This document shows positions 1 through 9,748 of a stretch of 44,584 nt of DNA, in pieces (position 1 is the stretch's first letter; every line of letters begins with the position of its first letter). This DNA is from Rhodoferax sp. (lineage in GTDB: Bacteria; Pseudomonadota; Gammaproteobacteria; Burkholderiales; Burkholderiaceae_C), in the NCBI GenBank assembly GCA_018063505.1, contig JAGPBF010000007.1, forward strand, positions 1 through 44,584, read 5' to 3'. The position numbers were made by a program, and so were the translations under genes. A model generated the notes under the pieces. It did not search any database. It had not been told where the DNA came from and worked only from the letters and a program-made list of their open reading frames with translations.

Positions 1-1
1 T

Positions 2-928
2 TTCGAGGAGGGTGCGGAACAGGCCTATATGCGGGGGCTGGTCCATGGCACCATGCATTTGTCGATCGGGCAGGAAGCCAGCGCGGTGGGTGTGGGTATC
101 AACCTGCAGGAGCTTGACTGCATCACGTCGACACATCGCGGGCATGGCCATTGCATCGCCAAAGGAGCCGAGCCGAAATACATGTTTGCCGAGTTTTTCG
201 GCAAGGACACGGGTTATTGCCGAGGCCGCGGTGGTTCGATGCATATTGCCGACGTGGCAGGCGGCAACCTGGGTGCCAATGGCATCGTCGGTGGTGGTAT
301 TCCGATTGCGGTGGGCGCGGCACTGGCGCTCAAGCAGATGCGCCGGCCCAATGCCGTGGCCTGCTTCTTCGGCGACGGTGCGAACAACGAGGGCGCGTTT
401 CACGAAGGCCTGAACCTGGCGGCGATCTGGAAGCTGCCCGTCGTGTTCGTGTGCGAGAACAACAAATACGGCATGTCGACCTCGATCGAGCGCTCGACCG
501 CCGTCAGCCAGATTTCCACCCGTGCGGTTGCCTACAACATGCCGGGCGTGACGGTCGACGGCAACTGTTTTGCCGACGTGGCCGAAGCAGCACATGCGGC
601 CTTGACCCGCGCCCGCAGTGGCGGCGGGCCGACGCTGATCGAATGCCTGACCTACCGCCACCGCGGTCACTCCAAGAGTGATCGCAACCGTTACCGCAGC
701 AAGGAAGAAATCGACGGCTGGATCGCGCAGGATCCGATTGACCTGTTCGAGCAGGATCTGCTGCGCCACGGACTGATCGCGCAGGATGAAATAGACGCAC
801 TGGCTGCCAGCGTGGCCCGGGAAATCGAGGATGCGATTGCATTTGCCAACGACAGTCCCGCGCCGCAATTGTCGAGCCTGACAGATTTCGTCTATGCCAA
901 CCCGGTGGAGGCTTTCCATGGCGGATGA
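2..928 (+). CDS. acoA: TPP-dependent acetoin/pyruvate dehydrogenase E1 alpha subunit (5' truncated)
   Basis: The reading frame is open from the left edge, and the family's conserved start region ([12 protein letters not shown], then the HLSIGQEA motif) lies upstream of the first internal ATG at 29. The true start is therefore outside the window. The thiamine-diphosphate motif is visible as GDGANNEG followed about 30 residues later by ENNKYGMS, as in E1 alpha subunits. With the beta subunit (next gene) it should catalyse the TPP-dependent cleavage or decarboxylation step and transfer the acyl group to the lipoyl domain of AcoC, in the cytoplasm. The stop overlaps the acoB start by 11 bp, indicating translational coupling. 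Assignment to acetoin rather than pyruvate dehydrogenase rests on the hydrolase-fold E2 encoded downstream. A 2-oxoacid substrate cannot be excluded. Confidence 0.88.
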   Translation, partial: FEEGAEQAYMRGLVHGTMHLSIGQEASAVGVGINLQELDCITSTHRGHGHCIAKGAEPKYMFAEFFGKDTGYCRGRGGSMHIADVAGGNLGANGIVGGGIPIAVGAALALKQMRRPNAVACFFGDGANNEGAFHEGLNLAAIWKLPVVFVCENNKYGMSTSIERSTAVSQISTRAVAYNMPGVTVDGNCFADVAEAAHAALTRARSGGGPTLIECLTYRHRGHSKSDRNRYRSKEEIDGWIAQDPIDLFEQDLLRHGLIAQDEIDALAASVAREIEDAIAFANDSPAPQLSSLTDFVYANPVEAFHGG

Positions 929-1919
929 GGTGCGGGAACTCAGTTATGCGCAGGCGATCCAGGAAGCCCTGGCGATCGCGATGGAGCGCGATGAACGCGT
1001 GTTCCTGATGGGCGAGGATATCGGCGTCTATGGTGGCGCGTTTCAGGTTACCGGCGACCTGGTGCAGCGTTTTGGCGAGGAGCGTGTCATGGACACGCCC
1101 ATTTCCGAACTTGGTGCCGCCGGTGTTGCCGTGGGCGCCGCGTTGATGGGGCGGCGGCCGGTCTTCGAATTCCAGTTTTCCGATTTTGCGACGCTGGCGA
1201 TGGAGCAGATCGTCAACCAGGCAGCCAAGATTCGCTTCATGCTCGGTGGCAAGGCCTCGGTCCCGCTGGTCATGCGTTTTCCGAGCGGTTCCGGTACTGG
1301 TGCGGCAGCGCAACACAGCCAGAGCCTGGAGGCCTGGTTTGCCCATGTGCCCGGGCTCAAGGTGGTGCAACCCACCACACCGCACGATGCCAAGGGCATG
1401 TTGCTGGCAGCGATCGAAGACCCGGATCCGGTCATGTTCTTCGAGCACAAGCTGCTCTACAAGATGAAGGGCCCGGTGCCCGAGGGGTACTACACCGAAC
1501 CGCTGCATGAGGCGCGGATTCGCCGCGTCGGGCAGGACATCACGATCGCAGCCTCGGCCATCATGGTGCACCGCGCGCTCGAGGCGGCCGATTCGCTGGC
1601 GCAACAAGGTATCTCGGCCGAGGTCATCGACCTGCGTTCGTTGCGGCCACTGGACCATCGCACGCTGATCGACAGTGTCAGCAAGACCACCCGATTGCTG
1701 TGTGTCTACGAAGGGACGCGGCAATTGGGTATTGGTGCCGAGGTCAGCGCGCTGATTGCCGAGAGCGCGGCTTTCGACAGGCTTGACGCGCCGATCATCC
1801 GGCTCGGTGGTGCCGACTGCCCCTTGCCTTACAACCCGCAACTGGAAAAGGCAGCCGTGCCGCAGGTGGACGACATCGTCGCCGCTGCCCTGCGTTCGGT
1901 GCGCAGCGGCAGGAACTGA
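918..1919 (+). CDS. acoB: Acetoin/pyruvate dehydrogenase E1 beta subunit
   Basis: A protein of 333 residues, the usual E1 beta length. Typical motifs are the early [12 protein letters not shown] segment, the central [31 protein letters not shown] region that forms the alpha/beta interface, and the C-terminal transketolase domain with [13 protein letters not shown] chose the ATG at 918 over an in-frame start at 894 because GGTGGAGG at 904-911 sits 6 nt before it and the protein then begins [10 protein letters not shown]. It forms the E1 heterotetramer with the preceding gene. The acoC ATG follows one base after its stop, so the three genes form an operon. Confidence 0.92.
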   Translation: MADEVRELSYAQAIQEALAIAMERDERVFLMGEDIGVYGGAFQVTGDLVQRFGEERVMDTPISELGAAGVAVGAALMGRRPVFEFQFSDFATLAMEQIVNQAAKIRFMLGGKASVPLVMRFPSGSGTGAAAQHSQSLEAWFAHVPGLKVVQPTTPHDAKGMLLAAIEDPDPVMFFEHKLLYKMKGPVPEGYYTEPLHEARIRRVGQDITIAASAIMVHRALEAADSLAQQGISAEVIDLRSLRPLDHRTLIDSVSKTTRLLCVYEGTRQLGIGAEVSALIAESAAFDRLDAPIIRLGGADCPLPYNPQLEKAAVPQVDDIVAAALRSVRSGRN

Positions 1920-1920
1920 C

Positions 1921-3243
1921 ATGGCAGAGGAAGTCATCCTGCCGCGCGTGGACATGGACATGACCGAGGGCAAGATTGCCCACTGGTATGTCCGAAACGG
2001 CGATGCGGTCAGCAAGGGGCAGATCGTCTTCGAGATCGAAACCGACAAGGCCACGATGGAGATCGAGGCTACCGCCGACGGTGTCTTGCAGGGCAGCGAC
2101 GGGCGCACCGGCGTCGTAATGCCGGTCGGCCAGGTGGTCGCATGGATTGTTGCCCCTGGCGAACAAATTCCGTCCGACGGGACTGCAGTAGCGGCGGCCC
2201 CCAGTGAAGACGGCGCATCCAAAGGTGTACCCGCGACGGCGCCACCGGACCCGTCCGTCGTGCCGGCGTCGGGCGGCGCAGCGGCAAGCGCGGGTATGAC
2301 CCAACCGGAGGCAAGCAGCGGCGCGGCTGCCGCAACCACAGCGGTACTGCGCGCAACACCTCTGGCGCGCAGCATTGCACGCGAGCGCAACATCGACCTG
2401 CACGGGTTGCGCGGTTCCGGGCCCGCAGGCCGGATCGTGGCCGGGGATCTGCAGGATCTTCATGGCAAACCCGCCGCAGCCGCCTTGCATCTGCAATGGT
2501 TCAGCCGTGGCGCAGGAGCGCCCTTGCTGCTTTTGCACGGCTTTGGCACATCGTCGGGGTCATGGCGATTGCTGGCCGAGCAGCTGGGCGATGGTCCGGT
2601 GCTGGGCATGGATCTGCCCAACCATGGCAAATCGCCACGCATGCCGGTGCCGGACCTGGATGCGCTGGCGCGTTTGTTGCTGGCGCGGCTGGACCAGGAA
2701 GGTATTGAATCGCTGCATCTGCTTGGCCATTCGATGGGTGGTGGTGCCGCCATTGCGTTGGCCACGGCGTTGCAGTCGCGCCTGCGTTCCCTGACATTGG
2801 TGGCGCCGCTGGGCCTGGGCCCGCAGATCAACGGCGCGTTCATCCAGGGCATATTGCGCGCGACGCGCCTGGCCAGTCTGCAGCCGTGGCTCGATACCCT
2901 GTTCGGCGATCCGGCCTGGTTGTCGGGCTCGTTTGCCGCTACCGCCTGGAGTGAACTTGAATCGGCCCAGACACGTGGCGCGCTGGCCGAAATGGCCGAT
3001 CAACTCTTGCCCGACGGTACGCAAGCGCGTCTGCTGCGGGAACGGCTGTCCGGCTTGGGTATGCCGGTCAAACTGATCTGGGGTGCGCTCGATCGGATCG
3101 TTCCTCCCGCCCATGCCGCCGGTTTGCCCGGTGCCGTGGCTTTGCACCTGCTGCCGGGTGTCGGTCATTTGCCGCAGGTCGAGGCCGTTGGCCTGCTGGC
3201 ACAACTGGTGCGCCAGCAACTGGCCGCTGGCAACGCCCACTGA
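1921..3243 (+). CDS. acoC: AcoC-type E2: lipoyl domain, E3-binding domain and alpha/beta hydrolase
   Basis: A 440-residue protein with three modules. Residues 1-80 are a lipoyl domain with ETDKATME (lipoyl-lysine K43). Residues about 145-178 are a peripheral subunit-binding domain (ATPLARSIARERNIDLHGLRG, GPAGRIVAGDL). Residues about 188-436 are an alpha/beta hydrolase fold with GHSMGG (S271), D391 and H416 as a complete apparent catalytic triad. The usual CoA acetyltransferase domain with its HxxxDG motif is absent and the hydrolase fold takes its place, as known for AcoC of acetoin dehydrogenase systems. Ala/Pro/Ser-rich linkers (81-143) join the first two domains. No dihydrolipoamide dehydrogenase gene follows; it must lie elsewhere. 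The ATG at 1921 gives the canonical lipoyl-domain start; an upstream in-frame extension is shadow sequence of acoB. Confidence 0.9.
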   Translation: MAEEVILPRVDMDMTEGKIAHWYVRNGDAVSKGQIVFEIETDKATMEIEATADGVLQGSDGRTGVVMPVGQVVAWIVAPGEQIPSDGTAVAAAPSEDGASKGVPATAPPDPSVVPASGGAAASAGMTQPEASSGAAAATTAVLRATPLARSIARERNIDLHGLRGSGPAGRIVAGDLQDLHGKPAAAALHLQWFSRGAGAPLLLLHGFGTSSGSWRLLAEQLGDGPVLGMDLPNHGKSPRMPVPDLDALARLLLARLDQEGIESLHLLGHSMGGGAAIALATALQSRLRSLTLVAPLGLGPQINGAFIQGILRATRLASLQPWLDTLFGDPAWLSGSFAATAWSELESAQTRGALAEMADQLLPDGTQARLLRERLSGLGMPVKLIWGALDRIVPPAHAAGLPGAVALHLLPGVGHLPQVEAVGLLAQLVRQQLAAGNAH

Positions 3244-3255
3244 GGACCCCCCTGC

Positions 3256-4020
3256 ATGACCGCGCTGCGCATCCTGATCAGCAACGATGACGGTCACTTT
3301 TCCGGCGGGATTGCGGCACTTGAGCGCGCTGCGGCCACCTTGAGTGACGACGTATGGGTCGTGGCGCCCGACAAAAAGCGCAGCAGCATGGGGCACCAGA
3401 TATCGTTGCATGAGCCGTTCGAGATCACGCGCCTGTCCGAACGCCGGTATGCGTGTTCGGGCACACCGGCCGATTGCGCGATCGCCGCCATGGCCTGGTT
3501 GTTTGCCGATTCGGCCAAGCCCGACCTGGTGCTGTCGGGCGTGAATGAAGGACGCAATATTGGCGAGGACATTGCCTATTCGGGCACGATGTCGATCGCA
3601 CGCGAGGCCAGTTTCTGGGGCATTCCGGCGATCGCATTCTCGGCGCCCAAGGAGCTCGATTTTTCAGCGCCCGCGCTGGCACGCTGGTTGTCGGAGGTTG
3701 TGGGTGGTTTTGGCCGCAATCTTTCCAGCTGGCATCGACCCGATGCCTGGCTGAGCGTCAATTTGCCGTCGGTCGTCCCGGCGCCACTGCGCCATGCGGT
3801 TCCGGGTCGGGCAAAAATTGCCGCGGCCATGCAAGTGCCGGAAATCCGCGGCGATACGACAGTGCTTCGGTATGCCAAGGGGCGTGCTGGCGGATCGTCG
3901 CAGGGTGACGATACGCAGGTGCTCGATGCGGGTTTTGCGTCGGTGTATCGCCTGTGCTGGAATGCAGCGGCACAGGTGGATGATGCGGTGCTCGATGGCA
4001 TCAATCGTGGGCTGGGCTGA
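3256..4020 (+). CDS. surE: 5'/3'-nucleotidase SurE
   Basis: A 254-residue protein matching SurE length. The N-terminal metal-binding motif ISNDDG is at about residues 8-13. The downstream hallmark SGVNEGRNIGEDIAYSGT is present and its Asn completes the metal site. SurE hydrolyses nucleoside monophosphates and some polyphosphates in the cytoplasm. The ATG at 3256 is preceded by GAGGA at 3242-3246, which overlaps the acoC stop, so it is probably co-transcribed with acoABC. In many proteobacteria surE sits beside pcm/rpoS; here it is linked to a dehydrogenase operon upstream and a PhoD phosphatase downstream. That placement is unusual and may reflect phosphate-related function or simple juxtaposition. 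Confidence 0.93.
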   Translation: MTALRILISNDDGHFSGGIAALERAAATLSDDVWVVAPDKKRSSMGHQISLHEPFEITRLSERRYACSGTPADCAIAAMAWLFADSAKPDLVLSGVNEGRNIGEDIAYSGTMSIAREASFWGIPAIAFSAPKELDFSAPALARWLSEVVGGFGRNLSSWHRPDAWLSVNLPSVVPAPLRHAVPGRAKIAAAMQVPEIRGDTTVLRYAKGRAGGSSQGDDTQVLDAGFASVYRLCWNAAAQVDDAVLDGINRGLG

Positions 4021-4058
4021 CCCGAGGGTTCGGCGTGTGAAAACCGAGTGAGAATTTT

Positions 4059-5690
4059 GTGGCCATGAATCTGTTCGACCTGCCTTTCAGGGTTTTGCGC
4101 AATCTGCCAAGCCCGCTCGATTTTCCGCAGGCACTCAAGGACCTGTCGGACGATGTGCGCGCACGCATGGAGGCACGGCCGGTGCCTGTGGCTGTAGCCA
4201 AGCGGCTGCCGCTGGTGGACGACAGCCAGATCAGTGGCATGCAGGTGGGCGAAGTCGGCGCCGACAGCGCCATCATCTGGGCGCGCCTGCCCTATGCCTG
4301 TGACGTGGCTGTTGCCTGGAGCGCGCAAGGCCCGGAAGGCCCATGGAACCGCATCCGTGCGCCGCAGGCGCTGGAGGTGACCGATTTCACGACCCGTGTG
4401 CGCTTGCGCGGCCTGCCGGCGGACAGCACCATCCATGTTTCGATCGTCGCGTTGGCGCTCGAGGCGGCGAACCCGACCCAATGGGTGCGCGGCACGTCAT
4501 TCCGCTCCGCGCCGGCGAGTCGGCGACCGGTGCGTTTTGCATGGTCGGCCGATGTCAACGGGCAGGGGTTCGGCATCAACCCCGAGGCCGGTGGCATGCG
4601 CATTTTTGAAACCATGCGCCAGCGCGAACTCGATTTCTTCGTGCATTGCGGCGACACTATCTATGCTGATCACCCTTTGCAGCACAAGGTGGACGACGAG
4701 CGCGGGCGCAGCTGGAGCAACATCGTCTCGTTGTCCAAGACCAAGGTGGCCGAGACGATTGCCGAATACCGGGGTAACTTCCGCTACAACTGGCTGGACC
4801 CGCATTTCGCACGGTTCTGTTCCGAGGTGCCGCAGGTCGTCATGTGGGATGACCATGAAGTGGTCAACAACTGGTCGCCGTCACTGGACCTGCAACGTGA
4901 CCAGCGTTATCGGATCAAGGATCTCAAGATGCTCGCAGCCACCGCCGCGCGCGCGTTTCGCGAGTATTCGCCCATGCCGCTGGAAGGCTTCGACGAAGCC
5001 GGCGCACTGTACCGACGGGTGTCTTATGGGCCGCAGCTCGATTTGTTCGTGCTGGACATGCAGACCTACCGCGGCCCGAACTCGCACAACCTGCAGGCCG
5101 AGGCGGGTGACGATACCGCGTTCCTGGGGCGGGCCCAGATCGACTGGCTGAAGAAGGAATTGCTGGCGTCGACCGCACAGTGGAAGGTCATTGCGGCGGG
5201 CATGCCGATCGGCATCAACGTCGCCGATGGCCACGATGCGCAGGGCCGGGTCAAATGGCAAGGTGTGGCCAATGGCGATGACGGAGCGCCCAAGGGCCGT
5301 GAAATCGAGCTGGCCGACCTGCTGTCCTTCATCAAGCGGCATGCGATCCACAACATGGTCTGGTTGTGTGCCGACGTGCATTACACCGCCGCCCATTATT
5401 TCGATCCGGCGCAGGCGGCGTACCCGGATTTCCTGCCGTTCTGGGAATTTGTCTCCGGGCCGCTGCATGCAGGCTCCTACGGGCCATTCGGCGCCGACGC
5501 CACCTTTGGCGTGCAGGTCCGGTATTCGCGCGCCTCTCCGGTCAGGGGGGCGAGTCCCGCGGCGGGTTTCCAATTCTTTGGTGAAGTGGCGATCGATCCG
5601 GACTCAGGATGCCTGACGGTCCAGCTGTGTGACGTATCGGGCAGTGTGCTGCATACCGAAGTGATTGCGCCGCATCCGCCATGTGTTTGA
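4059..5690 (+). CDS. Alkaline phosphatase D (PhoD)-family phosphoesterase
   Basis: A 543-residue metallophosphoesterase of the PhoD family. After an N-terminal fibronectin-like segment (about 60-150, ending near RGTSFRSAP), the core has FAWSADVNG, HCGDTIYAD (metal ligands), MWDDHEVVNNW and the C-terminal LCADVHYTAAH. These are the PhoD metal and catalytic motifs in order. Characterised PhoD enzymes are exported by Tat and hydrolyse phosphodiesters or phosphomonoesters. Here the N-terminus (NLFDLPFRVLRNLPSPLDF) shows no recognisable signal peptide, so a cytoplasmic location or a different substrate is possible. The start is GTG at 4059, with GAGTGAG 7 nt before it; ATG at 4065 is the alternative. 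It lies 38 bp after surE on the same strand. Confidence 0.85.
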   Translation: MAMNLFDLPFRVLRNLPSPLDFPQALKDLSDDVRARMEARPVPVAVAKRLPLVDDSQISGMQVGEVGADSAIIWARLPYACDVAVAWSAQGPEGPWNRIRAPQALEVTDFTTRVRLRGLPADSTIHVSIVALALEAANPTQWVRGTSFRSAPASRRPVRFAWSADVNGQGFGINPEAGGMRIFETMRQRELDFFVHCGDTIYADHPLQHKVDDERGRSWSNIVSLSKTKVAETIAEYRGNFRYNWLDPHFARFCSEVPQVVMWDDHEVVNNWSPSLDLQRDQRYRIKDLKMLAATAARAFREYSPMPLEGFDEAGALYRRVSYGPQLDLFVLDMQTYRGPNSHNLQAEAGDDTAFLGRAQIDWLKKELLASTAQWKVIAAGMPIGINVADGHDAQGRVKWQGVANGDDGAPKGREIELADLLSFIKRHAIHNMVWLCADVHYTAAHYFDPAQAAYPDFLPFWEFVSGPLHAGSYGPFGADATFGVQVRYSRASPVRGASPAAGFQFFGEVAIDPDSGCLTVQLCDVSGSVLHTEVIAPHPPCV

Positions 5691-5748
5691 AATTGCCTGA
5701 ACCAGCCGGTTACGGAATCGACATGTTCATGCGTCAGAATCTCGCCTT

Positions 5749-5763
5749 CGGGTGTCAGACCCG
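5749..5763 (+). terminator. Weak hairpin between phoD-like gene and ABC importer
   Basis: CGGGT-GTCAG-ACCCG forms a 5-bp stem with a 5-nt loop about 60 bp after the phosphoesterase stop, followed by the T/G-rich sequence GGTTGTTGTGTG without a true U-tract. It could be a weak terminator or an mRNA end. It is listed because it is the only structure in the 110-bp gap before the ABC transporter. Confidence 0.25.
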
Positions 5764-5789
5764 TCCCGGTTGTTGTGTGTGCCAAATTT

Positions 5790-5795
5790 AAGGAG
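5790..5795 (+). promoter_or_regulatory. Strong ribosome binding site for the ABC substrate-binding protein
   Basis: AAGGAG lies 5 nt before the ATG at 5801. It is one of the strongest Shine-Dalgarno matches in the window, consistent with high expression of a periplasmic binding protein relative to its permease. Confidence 0.75.
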
Positions 5796-5800
5796 ACAGT

Positions 5801-6811
5801 ATGAAAAATTCATTGATTCAGCGGCGTCTATTGCTTGCCTGCGCGGCTGCGGCGATCTCGCTGCCGCAATTTGCAATTGCGCAGTCCGCCGCGGTATCAG
5901 GCCCATTGGTCCTGTATACGTCGCAGCCCGACAAGGACGTGAAGGGCACGATCGCCGAATTCAACAAGAAATACCCTGACGTGAAGGTCGAGGTGTTTCG
6001 CTCCGGAACCACCGAGGTGTTGAACAAGTTGCGCACTGAAATATCGGCGGGCGCACCGCAGCCCGATCTGATTTTGCTGGCCGATTCAGTCACCATGGAG
6101 GCCCTGAAGAAAGACGGCCAGCTGATGCCGATGAAAAATGCCGACGTCTCCGGCATCCCGGCGCAGTTTTACGACAAGGACAAGTACTACATCGGTACCA
6201 AGGTCATCACCACGGGCATCGTGGTCAATACCAAGGCCAGGTTCAAGCCCGCTTCGTGGAAGGAACTGCTCAATCCGGATCTGAAGAACCAGGTTGCCAT
6301 GCCCAGTCCGTTGTACTCGGGCGCGGCAGCCATCTCATTGGGCGCCTGGTTGGCGGATCCTGCGCTGGGAGGCTGGAGTTATGTCGAAGGTCTCAAGTCC
6401 AACGGCGCGATCGCCGTGCGCGGCAACGGTGCCGTGCTGCAGCAGGTCGCCAATGGCGAGAAGTCGGCGGGCATTCTGGTCGACTTCATGGCGCTCAACG
6501 CCAAAGCCAAAGGTTCGCCAGTTGAATTCGTGATTCCCAAGGAAGGCCTGACCTTCGTGACCGAGCCGGTGGCGATGCTCAAGACGGCCAAGCACGTCGC
6601 CGCTGCCGAGGCGTTCGTGAATTTCCTGTTGTCGGCCGATGGCCAGGTGTTTTCGACGACGCTCGGTTATGTGCCCATCCTCAAGGGCGTCAAGCCGCCC
6701 GCAGGATATCCGGCGCCCGAACAGATGAAATTCATGCCGCTGGACACCGGCAAGATTCTCGAAGGCATCGAACCCAACAAGAAGCGCTTTGGCGACATTT
6801 TCGGGGGTTGA
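5801..6811 (+). CDS. ABC importer periplasmic substrate-binding protein (ferric iron / 2-aminoethylphosphonate type)
   Basis: A 336-residue protein with a Sec signal peptide (MKNSLIQRR, hydrophobic core, cleavage after FAIAQS near residue 29). The mature N-terminus PLVLYTSQPDKDV and the internal GIVVNTKARFKPASWKELLNP and AMPSPLYSGAA segments are characteristic of the family that binds ferric ions, 2-aminoethylphosphonate or similar small anions (AfuA/PhnS-like). Ligand cannot be read from sequence with certainty. The neighbouring surE and PhoD-like genes make a phosphorus compound attractive, as inference. The classic FbpA iron-binding tyrosine pair is not obvious near the C-terminus. It is the first gene of a three-gene importer. 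Confidence 0.85.
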   Translation: MKNSLIQRRLLLACAAAAISLPQFAIAQSAAVSGPLVLYTSQPDKDVKGTIAEFNKKYPDVKVEVFRSGTTEVLNKLRTEISAGAPQPDLILLADSVTMEALKKDGQLMPMKNADVSGIPAQFYDKDKYYIGTKVITTGIVVNTKARFKPASWKELLNPDLKNQVAMPSPLYSGAAAISLGAWLADPALGGWSYVEGLKSNGAIAVRGNGAVLQQVANGEKSAGILVDFMALNAKAKGSPVEFVIPKEGLTFVTEPVAMLKTAKHVAAAEAFVNFLLSADGQVFSTTLGYVPILKGVKPPAGYPAPEQMKFMPLDTGKILEGIEPNKKRFGDIFGG

Positions 6812-6910
6812 TGCCGCTTTGGCGGTTGCAGTGCCCGCTCCGTTTGCCGGTCGTCTCCGGTGCCGGCCGGCGGGTCGTTTCCAAGGCGTTCAGACTTCGT
6901 GAGCAGGCAC

Positions 6911-8602
6911 ATGCGCGGCAAGTTTTCCAATTGGGGTGAGCCAACGGCGGCGGTCGCCTGTGTGCTGTTCCTGATGCTGTTTGCCTTGCTGCCGGTGGCC
7001 CGTCTGGCGATCGAACTGGTGCTTGGTTTGCTGGGCGACCAGCGCGCCGCCATGGTGGGGGCATTGCAATCGTCCTCGACGCTCACGGCAAGCTGGCATT
7101 CGATCGAGGTCGCCGTGGTCGGCGCACTGATCGCTTCGATCTACGGCCTGGTGGTGGCCAGCCTTGTGACGCTGACCAATGTGCGTTATCGCAACTGGAT
7201 TGTCTACGCCTTTGTGGTTCAGGCCATGTTGCCACCGCAGGTCGTGGCCCTGGCCTGGTTGCAGATATGGTCTCCGCTGCGTGGCCTGTTGCAGTCGATG
7301 GGATGGGAGAACGCAGCCGCATTCGGCAATCCCCTGCAGGGGCGGGCCGGGATCATGGCGCTGCTGGGTATTCACTATGCGCCGCTGGTTTTTCTGACCG
7401 TGCGCGCCGGCTTGCTGAACGTGCCTGCCGAGGTGATCGAGGCCGCACGTGTCAGCGGTGCGCGACCCCGCGTCGTGTTGTTGCGGGTGATCTGGCCGCT
7501 CGTGACACCGGCGCTGGCGGCGGGCGCCGCGCTGGCGTTTGTGTCGTGTATCGGGAACTTCGGAATTCCGGCGTTCCTGGGCATCCCGGCCAATTATCTG
7601 GTGTTGCCTACGCTGATCTACCGTGAACTGTCGGGTTTTGGCAGCAGCGCCATCCCCACCGCCACCATGTTGTCGCTGGTGGTCAGCGTCCTGGCGGGTC
7701 TGGGCATCCTGGTGCAACACTGGTTTGCGAACAAGGGCCATTTCAAGGTGACGCCATCGCGCGCAGCGGACCCGCCGTTTCTGTTGCATCGCGCGCGGGT
7801 CTGGGTCGAGGTGGCCTTGCTGACCTTGCTGCTGGTCTTGTTGCTGGCGCCGCTGGCTGCCTTGCTGGCCAAGTCGCTGTCGCCGGCGCCGGGCGTGCCA
7901 CTGACCTGGGCCAGCGCCACGATGGATCACTACGTGTATGTGCTCAAGGGCAACGACGCAACGGTGCGTGCCTTTGTCAACAGCATCGCCATGTCGATGG
8001 GTGCCGCTGCCGTGCTGGCAACGGTTGCGCTGTTCATGGCCTACCTGATGGAATACCGCAAGAACCGCTGGCTCAAGCGGCTCGACTACCTGATCGAGGT
8101 GCCCTATGTGCTGCCGGGCGTGGTGCTGTCGATCGCGATGATCCTGCTCTACCTCAAGCCGGTTTTCGGCATATCGCTGTACAACACGCTCGGAATCATT
8201 TTCCTGGCCTATCTCGCACGTTTCCTGGCGATCCAGCTGCGCCCCATCATCGGCGGCTTTCAGCAGTTGCCAGTCGAAATGCTGGAGGCTGCCGAGGTGT
8301 TTGGCGCGCCCTTGCTGCGCCGCCTGCGCACCATTGTCATTCCACTGCTGTTGCCATCGGTCACGGCCGGCGCGATGCTGGTCGTGTTGCTGGCGCTCAA
8401 TGAATTGACGATTTCCGCCTTGTTGTGGTCCTCTGGCGCGGAAACACTGGGTGTTGCCGTGTTCAACCTCGAGCAAGGTGGTGAATCGGCAGCGGCGGCG
8501 GCCATCGGCATCGTGTCGGTGGCGGTGGCAAATTCGATCATGTTGTTGGCTTCGATTGCGGGCCGGCGCTTACCTTCTGGAGTTTTGCCATGGCGAGCGT
8601 GA
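6911..8602 (+). CDS. ABC importer permease, two fused permease domains
   Basis: About 563 residues with roughly 12 hydrophobic segments. Two EAA-type cytoplasmic loops contact the ATPase: [24 protein letters not shown] in the first half and [24 protein letters not shown] in the second. The protein is therefore a tandem fusion of two permease domains, the arrangement usual for ferric-iron (FbpB) and 2-aminoethylphosphonate (PhnU-type) importers. I prefer ATG 6911 ([11 protein letters not shown]), close to GAGCAGG. GTG codons at 6860 and 6899 are in frame and would only add a polar extension. The last codons overlap the ATPase gene by 13 bp. Confidence 0.87.
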   Translation: MRGKFSNWGEPTAAVACVLFLMLFALLPVARLAIELVLGLLGDQRAAMVGALQSSSTLTASWHSIEVAVVGALIASIYGLVVASLVTLTNVRYRNWIVYAFVVQAMLPPQVVALAWLQIWSPLRGLLQSMGWENAAAFGNPLQGRAGIMALLGIHYAPLVFLTVRAGLLNVPAEVIEAARVSGARPRVVLLRVIWPLVTPALAAGAALAFVSCIGNFGIPAFLGIPANYLVLPTLIYRELSGFGSSAIPTATMLSLVVSVLAGLGILVQHWFANKGHFKVTPSRAADPPFLLHRARVWVEVALLTLLLVLLLAPLAALLAKSLSPAPGVPLTWASATMDHYVYVLKGNDATVRAFVNSIAMSMGAAAVLATVALFMAYLMEYRKNRWLKRLDYLIEVPYVLPGVVLSIAMILLYLKPVFGISLYNTLGIIFLAYLARFLAIQLRPIIGGFQQLPVEMLEAAEVFGAPLLRRLRTIVIPLLLPSVTAGAMLVVLLALNELTISALLWSSGAETLGVAVFNLEQGGESAAAAAIGIVSVAVANSIMLLASIAGRRLPSGVLPWRA

Positions 8603-9678
8603 GTCTGCGTCAAGTTCACAAGACCTATGGCAGCGGCGCCCAGTCACACCATGCCTTGAGGGGCGTGTCGCTCGATCTGGCCGACGGTGAATTCGTGGCC
8701 CTGCTCGGGCCGTCGGGCTCCGGCAAGACCACCTTGCTGCGCACGATCGCGGGCCTGGAGGGCATCGATGGCGGTGAAATCCTGATTGGCTCGGACGCTG
8801 TTTCCAGCGCGCTGACGTCTGCACGCCATCATGTACCCCCTGAGGGGCGCCAGGTCTCGGTGGTGTTCCAGAGTCACGCCTTGTGGCCACATATGACGGT
8901 ACATGACAACATTGCGTTTCCGTTGCGCCAAGGCGCCAGTTCGGCGTCGGAAGTGGGGCGCCGTGTTCTGGCGGCACTGGCCGCAGTTGAACTCGGTGAC
9001 CTTGCGCAACGGTTTCCCGGCCAGTTATCGGGCGGACAACGCCAGCGGGTCGCACTGGCGCGCGCCATGGTGGGGGCGCCGCGGGTCCTGTTGTTCGACG
9101 AGCCGCTGGCCAGTCTCGATACCGAACTGCGCCGCGACATGATGCGCCAGATCGCCCGTGCCCGGCGCAGCGATATGCCCATGGTGTATGTCACCCACAA
9201 CCAGGAAGAGGCGCTGGCCTTGTCCGACCGGATCGCGGTGTTGGCGCACGGGCAGATCGTCCAGCTCGACAGCCCCGCCATGTTGTGCAGCGAGCCTGCC
9301 AGCGCGATGGTTGCGGCATTTGTCGGTGGCGGCAATGTGATCGACGCCAAGGTGCTGCGTGCGCTGGACCCCCACAAGGTCTTGCTGTCGCTGCGTGGCT
9401 ACGAGTTCATCGCGCGGTGTCGCACCCTGCCTCGGACGGCGGACGTGCAGGTATGCATTTCGCCATCGGCGGTCTCGTTGACGACACAGGCCCAAGCGCT
9501 CGAAGTGCGTTGCACCTTCGTGTTCTTTCAAGGCAGTGGCCACCTGGTGGAAACCGACTTGCCGCGTTGCAACGGCAGCTACTTTTCCTGCGTGCTTCCG
9601 GCAGGCTTGCAGCCCAGGCAGGATGATCTGTTGCGCCTGCAGGTCCACGATGCATGGGTGATTCCTGCGGCGAGCTGA
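8590..9678 (+). CDS. ABC importer ATP-binding protein
   Basis: A 362-residue nucleotide-binding subunit. Visible motifs are Walker [10 protein letters not shown] (about residue 38), the Q-loop [14 protein letters not shown], signature [14 protein letters not shown], Walker [13 protein letters not shown] and switch histidine [11 protein letters not shown]. The C-terminal 120 residues form a TOBE-like regulatory domain, as in FbpC/PotA-type ATPases. It energises the fused permease encoded immediately upstream; the 13-bp overlap implies coupled translation. The substrate is that of the binding protein and is undetermined. Confidence 0.92.
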   Translation: MASVSLRQVHKTYGSGAQSHHALRGVSLDLADGEFVALLGPSGSGKTTLLRTIAGLEGIDGGEILIGSDAVSSALTSARHHVPPEGRQVSVVFQSHALWPHMTVHDNIAFPLRQGASSASEVGRRVLAALAAVELGDLAQRFPGQLSGGQRQRVALARAMVGAPRVLLFDEPLASLDTELRRDMMRQIARARRSDMPMVYVTHNQEEALALSDRIAVLAHGQIVQLDSPAMLCSEPASAMVAAFVGGGNVIDAKVLRALDPHKVLLSLRGYEFIARCRTLPRTADVQVCISPSAVSLTTQAQALEVRCTFVFFQGSGHLVETDLPRCNGSYFSCVLPAGLQPRQDDLLRLQVHDAWVIPAAS

Positions 9679-9748
9679 GCTTCGTCAGCCTCGTTCGATG
9701 GCGACCGGCAGGATGATCACGCCGGCGCCAGCGCGAACCTGACCATGT

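Noticed and set aside
504..2393. Long open frame on the minus strand opposite acoA/acoB/acoC
   Set aside because: It lies antisense to well-supported family members, has low-complexity Arg/Ala/His-rich composition and no motifs; a typical shadow in GC-rich DNA.
5691..5800. PhoB box upstream of the ABC importer
   Set aside because: No CTGTCAT-type direct repeats with the expected spacing were found.
6890..8476. Long minus-strand frame opposite the ABC permease
   Set aside because: Composition (Gln/His/Asp-rich) reflects the complement of hydrophobic codons; no motif.
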